This document shows, piece after piece, positions 1-6,190 of a stretch of 64,000 nucleotides of DNA. A program made the position numbers and the translations under genes. The notes beneath the pieces were generated by a model, which saw only the letters and a program-made list of their open reading frames with translations, ran no database searches and was not told the origin of the DNA. This DNA comes from Weissella cibaria KACC 11862 (GTDB lineage: Bacteria; Bacillota; Bacilli; Lactobacillales; Lactobacillaceae): NCBI RefSeq assembly GCF_000193635.1, contig NZ_AEKT01000020.1, forward strand, positions 62,001-126,000, written 5' to 3'. How positions within the stretch are numbered: position 1 is the first letter of the stretch; every line of letters begins with the position of its first letter.

Positions 1-270
1 GCAAAATCATAGCTAATTTTCTAACGGTTTTTACGCTAACATCCTTTGTATATTCGCCAATTTTAAATAACTTGTTATATAAAAAAATAGCAATAGCAAT
101 TTGAATTGCAAAACCAATAATCGTTAAAATAATTTTAGGAAATCCAGTATTTATGTGACTTGTCATAGTTAACGGTAATACCGCCAGTTGCTGCAAAAAT
201 ATTATCCCAATGAATAACACAAAATAATTTATTGATGTATTTATTTTTTTAATATGTATTCGAATTTCAT
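1..270 (-). pseudogene. CPBP-family membrane protease, N-terminal part, frameshifted and cut by window edge
   Basis: Starting at the ATG at 268-270, 7 bases after a good GAGGA ribosome site, the frame reads MKFEYILKK and then stops. One extra A in the run of seven (T7 at 244-250 on the plus strand) would join it to a long open frame running to position 1, which encodes two hydrophobic helices (FVLFIGIIFLQQLAVL; then ILTIIGFAIQIAIAIFLY). That layout resembles the N-terminus of CPBP (Abi) intramembrane proteases, which often act as bacteriocin immunity proteins. The catalytic motifs would lie outside the window, so the family call is inference. The loss could be real decay, phase variation or a sequencing deletion. 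Confidence 0.5.
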
Positions 271-283
271 GACTATGTCCTCA

Positions 284-320
284 TAAAAAATGTAAGCATC
301 ATTGTTCAATGATGCTTACA
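284..320 (-). terminator. Rho-independent terminator
   Basis: A perfect 14-bp stem (291-304 with 307-320) with a 2-base loop is followed on the minus strand by six T. It lies just after the small peptide gene at 332-426 and ends directly before the ribosome site of the gene starting at 270, so it separates, or attenuates between, those two genes. Confidence 0.8.
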
Positions 321-331
321 TTTCAATAAAA

Positions 332-426
332 TTAATGTTTCATACCGTAATTAATGCCATCTTTGAACCCGGCTTTGATATCATCAGCATCTCCGAGAAG
401 GGTGTAAAACCACCAATATTTTTCAT
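332..426 (-). pseudogene. Small aromatic/Lys-rich peptide gene, frameshifted (bacteriocin-like?)
   Basis: From the ATG at 424-426, preceded by an AAAGGAAC ribosome site, the frame as written gives an unremarkable 28-residue product. Adding one A to the A5 run just after the start codon yields a 31-residue peptide beginning MKKYWWFYTLLGDADD and ending in GFKDGINYGMKH, with its stop at 332-334 and a strong terminator next. The fit of start, stop and terminator suggests this is the real frame. I do not recognise the family. Its position between two membrane-protease (immunity-type) genes suggests a bacteriocin or signalling peptide, which is inference. Confidence 0.45.
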
Positions 427-482
427 AACATTGTTCCTTTCCTCGATACTCATTCAGTTATTCATGTCTGAATAAGTATTAG

Positions 483-1079
483 CTATACTAAAACGTTCCA
501 AATAACAATCATAATATTCAACAAAGAATGGGCTATTATCGATGTCCATATATTATTACTTTTAATATACAAATAACTGAACGCAAGCGCCATTACCATG
601 TATACACTTGACGAAGTTAGATCATGACTACTATGAAACAACGCAAAAAGTACAGAAGAAGCAACAAATCCTAATATTTTATTATTAAACACTGCTGGAA
701 GATATAATCTAAAAATGTGTTCTTCAATGATAGGCGCAATTATTACCGCAGTTGGCAAAAACAAATTAAAAGTAGTCTGAGAATCATTTAATGCCGTTTC
801 CCCGTGCAAATTCGTAATTCTTGAAACAAGCAATTGAAACAGCAGTAGCAGTACCCCTACGAAAATACCTAAACACACGAATCTCCAAGGTATTAATTTT
901 TTGATAATTAAATTACTTCTAAATAAAAGTACGACCACTCCAACATAGATTGCACCTATCATAAAATACGATGCAATACTTCCCACATTAAGTTCGATAA
1001 TAAAAAAGATTGCTATTTCCAACAAAGACAATAAGCCAATTAACTTTAATGACTTTATAATTTTCTGGCTTTTTGACAT
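483..1079 (-). CDS. CPBP family intramembrane metalloprotease (likely bacteriocin immunity/self-protection)
   Basis: The protein has 198 residues and several membrane helices, with the three conserved CPBP motifs: EEHIFR (EExxxR), FALFHSSH (FxxxH) and a late HSLLN (HxxxN). In lactic acid bacteria such proteins often sit beside class II bacteriocin genes and give self-immunity. The start was chosen at ATG 1077-1079 because AGGAG lies 5 bases upstream; a longer in-frame start lacks this. It follows the double-glycine peptide gene by about 50 bases, and a long hairpin spans the gap. It is the only intact gene in the AT-rich first 1.8 kb. Confidence 0.8.
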   Translation of the reverse strand: MSKSQKIIKSLKLIGLLSLLEIAIFFIIELNVGSIASYFMIGAIYVGVVVLLFRSNLIIKKLIPWRFVCLGIFVGVLLLLFQLLVSRITNLHGETALNDSQTTFNLFLPTAVIIAPIIEEHIFRLYLPAVFNNKILGFVASSVLFALFHSSHDLTSSSVYMVMALAFSYLYIKSNNIWTSIIAHSLLNIMIVIWNVLV

Positions 1080-1088
1080 ATATCTCCT

Positions 1089-1130
1089 TAAGAGCAATAA
1101 TCTAACGTTTATATCAGATTATTGCTCTTA
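1089..1130 (-). other. Long inter-gene hairpin overlapping peptide stop and next ribosome site
   Basis: A perfect 15-bp inverted repeat (1089-1103 with 1116-1130) has a 12-base loop. On the minus strand it begins at the restored stop codon of the bacteriocin-like peptide and ends directly against the AGGAG of the CPBP gene. There is no T-run, so it is unlikely to be a simple terminator. An RNA-processing or translation-coupling role is inference. Confidence 0.6.
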
Positions 1131-1291
1131 CGCTCCATGCTTACGAATTTCGTTCTTAACACCTGCAGCCACTCCACGGACAAGATCGTATGCCGGTTGA
1201 AGCAAGCCAATCCAACCAGCTCCCTCCCACCAACAATCGTTGACAAATTGGCGTCTGACAAACTTCTACCTCTTTTAAAACTATTTCTCAC
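1128..1291 (-). pseudogene. Double-glycine leader bacteriocin-like peptide, frameshifted
   Basis: Starting at GTG 1289-1291, the frame gives a leader with the class II signature LSDANLSTIVGG, the cut site used by C39-type ABC transporters. Directly after the Gly-Gly the written frame turns into non-bacteriocin sequence. One extra G in the GGG run after the Gly-Gly codons would continue into a coherent mature peptide EGAGWIGLLQPAYDLVRG..., about 32 residues, with a GVAAG (GxxxG-type) motif and a Lys/Arg-rich tail ending KHGA, then TAA at 1128-1130. As written, the other frame runs on to 1109. The CPBP gene lies downstream as the expected immunity gene. No transporter is in view. Confidence 0.6.
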
Positions 1292-1431
1292 TCCAAAAAC
1301 ATCACCACTTTGTACGGACCTTATAACAAATTATTAATCGATTTCGAATTAAAAAATATGTACCCAAATATGTGGTATATATTTTTTAAGCAACATCCAT
1401 TACGGCCAGTAGCCCTAACATACATTTTTAT

Positions 1432-1642
1432 CTATAAATATACGTACAGCGTGACGTCAAATTTATCTGACTTACCTTTTAATACTTTGTATACAACTGA
1501 AGATTTCAGAGAAGTATCTGTAGATATTCGAGTTGCGTGCCATACAGGAAACGGAATATCTTGTACCGATTCCATCACTTGGGTTACCCCAATCAATCCA
1601 AAAATCAATATGCAGCCGCAACTAACCATTTTTTATTTTCAT
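1432..1642 (-). pseudogene. Remnant of a small secreted or membrane protein, two apparent frameshifts
   Basis: A 65-residue open frame ending at 1432 starts without a ribosome site and has a hydrophobic beginning (ILIFGLIGVTQVM). Adding one base in the A6 run near 1630 and one in the GGCTGCAT stretch near 1612 would extend it to an ATG at 1640-1642 and give a typical signal or anchor start, MKIKKWLVAAAILIFGLIG, followed by about 50 soluble residues. A further hydrophobic stretch (VVLSAVVVIGIGI) occurs upstream in another frame. The product is unknown, and the reconstruction is inference from frame-to-frame coherence. Confidence 0.3.
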
Positions 1643-1896
1643 GATACCAATATATGTATGGCGATCAGAATGCACCACCTAATAATTAGAAATTATACCA
1701 ATTCCGATTACTACTACTGCAGACAACACCACTTATTTACGCACGTCAAAACAACATTACCCAATATAAACTAGTATTCTGTAAATAACCACACTGCTAA
1801 ATTGACAGTTGTAAACTTGTTAAACGTTTAACTTGAATCTGAAAAGAAATAGTACGTGCCATTTTCAAAAAATAAAATGGCCTAAAAATTCACAAC
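1643..1896. other. AT-rich non-coding stretch
   Basis: I see no convincing gene here. Short hydrophobic fragments in several minus-strand frames may be further debris of the disrupted bacteriocin-type locus. The stretch separates that locus from the glmS terminators. Confidence 0.4.
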
Positions 1897-1937
1897 AAAA
1901 AAGGAGTTGCTTGGCCATACGGCTCATCAACTCCTTT
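1897..1937 (-). terminator. Second (distal) terminator after glmS
   Basis: A hairpin with stem AAAGGAGTTG/CAACTCCTTT and a T-rich tail on the minus strand. It forms a tandem pair with the terminator at 1941-1976. Confidence 0.7.
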
Positions 1938-1940
1938 AGC

Positions 1941-1976
1941 AAAAAGCCCAAGACGAAACAGACGTCTTGGGCTTCC
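1941..1976 (-). terminator. First terminator after glmS
   Basis: The stem AAGCCCAAGACG/CGTCTTGGGCTT with a 7-base loop and a following T-run on the minus strand lies just after the glmS stop at 1989. Confidence 0.85.
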
Positions 1977-1988
1977 TTTTTAAAACTC

Positions 1989-3806
1989 TTATTGAACAGT
2001 AACCGACTTGGCCAAGTTACGTGGACGATCGACATCCAAGCCACGGCCGAGTGATGTGTAGTATGCCAACAATTGTGTTGGTACCACTGACAACAATGGT
2101 GACAACAACTCATTCACATCAGGCAAGATGAAATCATCACCTTCTTTAGCCAATGATTGCGTCACAATCGTGTAAGCACGTGAGCCACGCGCTTGCGTTT
2201 CTGCCAAGTTACCACGAACTAGGCCAGCTGTCTTTGCTTGTGTAATCAAAGCAATTACTGGTGTGCCGTCTTCAATCAAGGCCAGCGTACCATGCTTCAA
2301 TTCACCAGCCGCAAATCCTTCAGCTTGCACGTATGAAATTTCTTTCAACTTCAGTGCCGCTTCCAGCGAAACTGTTGAGTCAACACCACGGCCGATAAAG
2401 AAGGCATTCCGTGACTCAACCAAATATTGGTTAGCAACTTGTTGCAACGTTTCCTTGTCATCAACAATTCCTTGAATACCCACGGCAATCTTAGACAAAT
2501 CTTGTTCCAAATCAAAGCCAAGCGTTGCACGGTCAGCAATCGCATAAGCCAAAATTGCTTGCAAAGCAACTTGCGCCACGTAAGCCTTCGTTGAGGCAAC
2601 CGCAATTTCAGGGCCTGCCAACAATGGCAATGCATAAGTTGCTTCACGCCATAGCGTCGACTTCTCGACATTAGTTAGCGTCAGTGACTTAAAGCCTTGT
2701 GCGTTAACGTTTTGAAGCACTTCACGTGAGTCAGCAGTTTCACCAGATTGCGTCAAGAAGATAAAGAATGGCTTCTCTGACAATAATGGTTGCTCGTAAG
2801 CAAACTCTGATGACAAGTGAACCTCAGTTGGCACACCCGCCCATTGTTCAAATAAGCGCTTACCTACCAAACCGGCGTGATATGACGTACCGGCAGCGAC
2901 AATGTACAAACGATCGGCTGCTTTAAGATCGTTCAAAATGGCTTGACCAACGTGCACGCCACCTTCATTATCTAGGTATTTCTCGATCAAGTGGCGAATC
3001 ACAATTGGCTGTTCATCGATTTCCTTCAACATGTAGAAAGGATACGTACCCTTATCAGTTTCTGAAGCATCAATGTCCAAGTGGAATGGCTCACGGGCCG
3101 TTTCGTTACCATCAGCATCGAAGAGTTGCACCTTATCTGGGTCAATAATCGCAATTTCACCATCATGTAACTCAATAAAATCGTGCGTTTGATCCAACAT
3201 CGCCACCGCATCCGACGTCACCACGTTAAAGTCTTCTCCAACACCGATTAGCAATGGTGACTTTTGCTTAGCAACGTACATACGGTCTGGTTCATTACGA
3301 TCCATCAGCAAGAAACCATAGGCAGAGTTCGTGTCTAACAAGCTGATCAACTTACGCAAGGCGTCAAATGTTGACATGCCTTCATCCGCAAACTTACCAA
3401 TTAATTGGACGGCAACTTCCGTATCAGTGTCTGAATGGAAAGTCACATCGGCCAAATATTCTTGCTTTAATTCTAAGTAATTTTCAATCACACCATTGTG
3501 AACCAAGTAAAAACGACCATCGGCTGACAAATGTGGGTGTGCATTATTAATTGATGGCACACCATGAGTTGCCCACCGCGTGTGTGCAATACCGCTTGTT
3601 CCAGTCACATTTTTTGTACTAACCAAGGCCTCAAGTTGGGCAACACGACCCTTTTCTTTCACTAGCTGATCAGTTCCCAATGCTTGGTCAGCAACGAACA
3701 AACCCGCAGAATCATACCCACGGTATTCAAGCTTTTCCAATCCCTTCAACAAGATTGGTGCTGATTGATAATTTAATCCCGTAAATCCAACGATTCCGCA
3801 ATACAT
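1989..3806 (-). CDS. glmS: Glutamine--fructose-6-phosphate aminotransferase
   Basis: GlmS makes glucosamine-6-phosphate from fructose-6-phosphate and glutamine, the entry step to UDP-GlcNAc for peptidoglycan and wall polymers. At 605 residues it has the usual length. It has an N-terminal glutamine amidotransferase domain (HTRWATHG at 75-82), two SIS sugar-isomerase domains (GTSYHAG near 305) and the hallmark C-terminus LAKSVTVQ. The start has a GGGGGAAC ribosome site. Oddity: the frame begins Met-Tyr-Cys, whereas the family normally begins Met-Cys, with Cys freed by methionine removal as the N-terminal nucleophile. No alternative start codon is available next to the Cys. It is monocistronic, with candidate NagR-type operators upstream. 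Confidence 0.96.
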   Translation of the reverse strand: MYCGIVGFTGLNYQSAPILLKGLEKLEYRGYDSAGLFVADQALGTDQLVKEKGRVAQLEALVSTKNVTGTSGIAHTRWATHGVPSINNAHPHLSADGRFYLVHNGVIENYLELKQEYLADVTFHSDTDTEVAVQLIGKFADEGMSTFDALRKLISLLDTNSAYGFLLMDRNEPDRMYVAKQKSPLLIGVGEDFNVVTSDAVAMLDQTHDFIELHDGEIAIIDPDKVQLFDADGNETAREPFHLDIDASETDKGTYPFYMLKEIDEQPIVIRHLIEKYLDNEGGVHVGQAILNDLKAADRLYIVAAGTSYHAGLVGKRLFEQWAGVPTEVHLSSEFAYEQPLLSEKPFFIFLTQSGETADSREVLQNVNAQGFKSLTLTNVEKSTLWREATYALPLLAGPEIAVASTKAYVAQVALQAILAYAIADRATLGFDLEQDLSKIAVGIQGIVDDKETLQQVANQYLVESRNAFFIGRGVDSTVSLEAALKLKEISYVQAEGFAAGELKHGTLALIEDGTPVIALITQAKTAGLVRGNLAETQARGSRAYTIVTQSLAKEGDDFILPDVNELLSPLLSVVPTQLLAYYTSLGRGLDVDRPRNLAKSVTVQ

Positions 3807-3835
3807 ATTTTGTTCCCCCTAATGCACTATCATAA

Positions 3836-3858
3836 ACAAAGTGGTATACCCTTTTGTT
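3836..3858. promoter_or_regulatory. Candidate NagR/GntR-type operator in the glmS leader
   Basis: An imperfect palindrome, ACAAAGTGGTATACCCTTTT, with a perfect GGTATACC core lies between the glmS promoter and start codon. It resembles the TGGTATAGACCA-like sites of GntR-family amino-sugar regulators (NagR/YvoA). Regulation is inferred from motif likeness only. Confidence 0.4.
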
Positions 3859-3885
3859 TCTTCATTGCGTTTTAATACAATACCT

Positions 3886-3913
3886 ATAATACCGTTTAAA
3901 AAAGCACGGTCAA
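3886..3913 (-). promoter_or_regulatory. glmS promoter
   Basis: On the minus strand, TTGACC (3908-3913), a 16-base spacer and TATTAT (3886-3891) form a sigma-A type promoter about 80 bases upstream of the glmS start. Confidence 0.6.
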
Positions 3914-3947
3914 CTAAATCCTAGTATATTTTATTTTAATTGGTAAA

Positions 3948-3977
3948 AATTGGTATAGGTTTACGTATAGACCAATT
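3948..3977. promoter_or_regulatory. Second candidate NagR/GntR-type operator upstream of glmS
   Basis: The outer arms AATTGGTATA and TATAGACCAATT flank a short centre just upstream of the -35 box, and a further half-site AATTGGTA lies at 3938-3945. The sequence is close to known dre-type sites of amino-sugar regulators, which suggests glmS responds to amino-sugar supply. Confidence 0.45.
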
Positions 3978-4052
3978 CCGATTGATTATCGCTAATAGTT
4001 AGCTGAAAGCGCGTCCCAATTGCCTTTCACCACCTTAAGTAGCGAACCAAAA

Positions 4053-4088
4053 AAGCCAGGTTACACGTCAATGTGCAACCTGACTTTT
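4053..4088 (-). terminator. Terminator after the 34-residue peptide gene
   Basis: The stem AGTCAGGTT/AACCTGGCT (one mismatch), extended by CAC/GTG, is followed by six T on the minus strand. Confidence 0.75.
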
Positions 4089-4107
4089 AACAATTAATCA
4101 TCGCTTA

Positions 4108-4212
4108 TTAATGCTTCTTCGCATCCTTAGCGGGGTGAGTGTTCGTATTCATCTTTTCGAAGGCACGAACAGCGCGATCAACTTTCTTATTCAACATGCT
4201 CAAACTAAACAT
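4108..4212 (-). CDS. Conserved-looking 34-residue basic peptide, unknown function
   Basis: The peptide begins MFSLSMLNKKVDRAVR and ends in NTHPAKDAKKH. It has a strong AGGGGG ribosome site 7 bases before ATG 4210-4212, its own sigma-A promoter and its own terminator, so it is very probably an expressed small gene. It has no signal peptide or membrane segment; the N-terminal half could form an amphipathic helix and the tail is Lys/His-rich. I do not recognise a family. It lies downstream of amt but is driven separately. Confidence 0.65.
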   Translation of the reverse strand: MFSLSMLNKKVDRAVRAFEKMNTNTHPAKDAKKH

Positions 4213-4238
4213 ATGAAATCCCCCTTTTCATTTTGCTA

Positions 4239-4259
4239 TTGTAAAGAAACCCTTTACAA
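4239..4259. promoter_or_regulatory. Inverted repeat in leader of the small peptide gene
   Basis: TTGTAAAG-N5-CTTTACAA lies between the promoter at 4283-4311 and the ribosome site of the 34-residue peptide gene. It could be an operator or an RNA hairpin; no regulator is evident. Confidence 0.4.
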
Positions 4260-4282
4260 ACTTGTAATATTTGGTTTTTAAT

Positions 4283-4311
4283 ACATTACCGCGAATAATA
4301 CGTATTGTCAA
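4283..4311 (-). promoter_or_regulatory. Promoter of the 34-residue peptide gene
   Basis: TTGACA (4306-4311), 17 bases and TAATGT (4283-4288) on the minus strand, beginning just after the amt stop codon. Confidence 0.65.
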
Positions 4312-4315
4312 CCCT

Positions 4316-5521
4316 TTATTTCGTGAACGTTAGTGACTCACCGTGTTGCAGCAAATCAACACCCGTTAACTCAGCCTTTTCACCGATTCTGAGTGGTACG
4401 ATGAGACCTACAATTTTAGCAATTGACCAGGTCATAACGACGGAAACAGCGATTGTTAAAACAATTCCGGCCAATTGCACACCCATCAAGTGCCAATTCC
4501 CTTGTAACAATCCAGTTGTACCTGCCAGCGTTTTTGTAGCAAACACACCTGTTAGCAGTCCACCGAATACACCACCGACACCGTGCAAGCCAAATGCATC
4601 CAGTGTGTCATCATAACCCATGCGGTATTTAATCACCGTCGTCGCAATGTAAACAACTAACGACACGACCACACCCATAATCGCTGCCGACACCGGCTCA
4701 ACGAAGCCAGCGCCTGGTGTAATCGCTACCAATCCTGCAATGGCCCCTGACATGGCTCCAGCAACCTTAACCTGTTGGAAGACCAACAAGTCGAACATGA
4801 CCCATGTCAGCATACCGGCCGAGGCCGCAATACTTGTGTTAATGAGGGCCAACACTGCCACACCGTTTGCTGCTAAAGCTGACCCGGCGTTAAAACCGAA
4901 CCAACCAAACCATAGCAAGCCACCACCAATAACAACAGACAGCATATTGTGAACTGTTAACGTAGTAGCCTGCTTACGCTTTCCGATGATCAAGGCCAAG
5001 GTAAGTCCTGATACACCAGAAGAAATGTGCACCACATCACCGCCGGCGAAATCTAACGCACCCATCCGAGCCAGCAAACCACCGCCCCAAACCATGTGAG
5101 CTAATGGCACATATACTAATAACATCCATCCCAGTAGAAACAAGATAAACGCTTTGAAGTTCATTCGCCCGACTACCGAACCAGCGATGATTGCCATGGT
5201 AATCATCGGAAACATCCCCTGAAACAACGCAAATGCCCCATCCGGGATACTTAGACCTCGTGAGCTACTAGTCATGGATACCCCGTGAAAGAAGGCTGCC
5301 CGTAGATCGCCAATGATTAAACCGTGTCCACTAAAAGCTAGCGAATAGCCAACCGCAAACCACACGGTACCACCGATAGCAATAGCAATTAGCACCATGG
5401 CTAATGTGTTCACTGTTGAGCGCACATCTGTGAATCCACCGTAGAACAATGCCAATCCAGGCACCATCAACCAAACTAACGCGGCACTGACAAGTACCCA
5501 TGCAATATCCGACCCCACCAT
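4316..5521 (-). CDS. amtB: Ammonium transporter (Amt family)
   Basis: A 401-residue protein with about 11 membrane helices that moves ammonium across the cytoplasmic membrane. Family hallmarks are visible: an aromatic gate (FQGMFP), the conserved Asp in GALDFAGGDVVHISSG with the first pore histidine, WFGFNAGS, and the second pore histidine in DAFGLHGVGG. It lacks an appended regulatory domain, and no glnK/PII gene is adjacent. It ends 104 bases before the separately promoted small peptide gene. Confidence 0.95.
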   Translation of the reverse strand: MVGSDIAWVLVSAALVWLMVPGLALFYGGFTDVRSTVNTLAMVLIAIAIGGTVWFAVGYSLAFSGHGLIIGDLRAAFFHGVSMTSSSRGLSIPDGAFALFQGMFPMITMAIIAGSVVGRMNFKAFILFLLGWMLLVYVPLAHMVWGGGLLARMGALDFAGGDVVHISSGVSGLTLALIIGKRKQATTLTVHNMLSVVIGGGLLWFGWFGFNAGSALAANGVAVLALINTSIAASAGMLTWVMFDLLVFQQVKVAGAMSGAIAGLVAITPGAGFVEPVSAAIMGVVVSLVVYIATTVIKYRMGYDDTLDAFGLHGVGGVFGGLLTGVFATKTLAGTTGLLQGNWHLMGVQLAGIVLTIAVSVVMTWSIAKIVGLIVPLRIGEKAELTGVDLLQHGESLTFTK

Positions 5522-5635
5522 ATCGCTACCTCCTGATATCTCTCATCGACTTCTAATTTATAATCAGTATAGGCACTCTCTCATTGCACACTCACAATTG
5601 TGTTAGGAATGATGACATCGGCTGGTCTGGACCAA

Positions 5636-5692
5636 TGCAAAAGCCCCAGCTAGTGGCACTCGTTTAAGAAGCTACTAGCTGGGGCTTTTGCA
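5636..5692. terminator. Long (bidirectional-capable) terminator
   Basis: A perfect 19-bp stem, TGCAAAAGCCCCAGCTAGT with its complement. On the minus strand it ends the C39-peptidase/Ser-rich gene pair before amt. The A-rich and T-rich stem ends would also work on the plus strand. Confidence 0.85.
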
Positions 5693-5699
5693 TTGACTA

Positions 5700-6182
5700 T
5701 TATTTCAGTTGCGTTTTGACGTACGTCGCAAAATCAGTATGCGAATCCTGCGCGGCTTGCCAATATTGTTGCAACGTTTGATTATCGATTGATGAAGAAT
5801 CAACGCCCGCGTTGTAAAGCATAATACGAGCAGTTGATGCATCAAAAGTTGTCGTTGAAGAAGTCGCCGGTTGACTGACTGCTGTGCTAAAACTGCTTGC
5901 AATCGTTGCCTGTTCCTCGGCGACACTACTTTGTGATTCAGAAGCCGTTTCTACCGACGCACTAGCATTAGTCGCCTCATGACTCATTTGCGTTGTAACA
6001 CTTGCTGTACCGGTGCTCGTCTGATCTGAACTAGCTGAGGTTACCTTGCGGGCAGAACTTGTTTGGTGTGCCGTGTGATGCATTCGCTGATTTTGCCCCA
6101 GGACATACGCACCAATTAACACGCCAATGATAATCAGCATGCGAATGACAAGACCAATCCCTTTACCTGTTTGTTTTTGCAT
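5700..6182 (-). CDS. Membrane-anchored Ser/Thr-rich protein with small C-terminal domain, unknown
   Basis: This 160-residue protein has a short cytoplasmic start, one membrane helix (about 10-30, LVIRMLIIIGVLIGAYVLG), a Ser/Thr/Ala-rich linker (about 40-115) and a compact C-terminal part (ARIMLYNAGVDSSSIDNQ... to the end) that would face outside. That C-terminal part aligns without gaps to the end of the Ser-rich protein at 63532-64000. It starts 9 bases after the C39-peptidase gene with AGGTGG as ribosome site, so the two are co-transcribed. The function is unknown; a wall-associated role is inference. Confidence 0.75.
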   Translation of the reverse strand: MQKQTGKGIGLVIRMLIIIGVLIGAYVLGQNQRMHHTAHQTSSARKVTSASSDQTSTGTASVTTQMSHEATNASASVETASESQSSVAEEQATIASSFSTAVSQPATSSTTTFDASTARIMLYNAGVDSSSIDNQTLQQYWQAAQDSHTDFATYVKTQLK

Positions 6183-6190
6183 GTATCCAC

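Noticed and set aside
1310-1774. A 154-codon open frame on the plus strand in the AT-rich first part
   Set aside because: It has no ribosome site, odd composition and no recognisable domain; it lies antisense to the remnant genes and is probably chance.
3836-3977. glmS ribozyme upstream of glmS
   Set aside because: I could not find a ribozyme-like fold; the distance is short and operator-like palindromes explain the region better.
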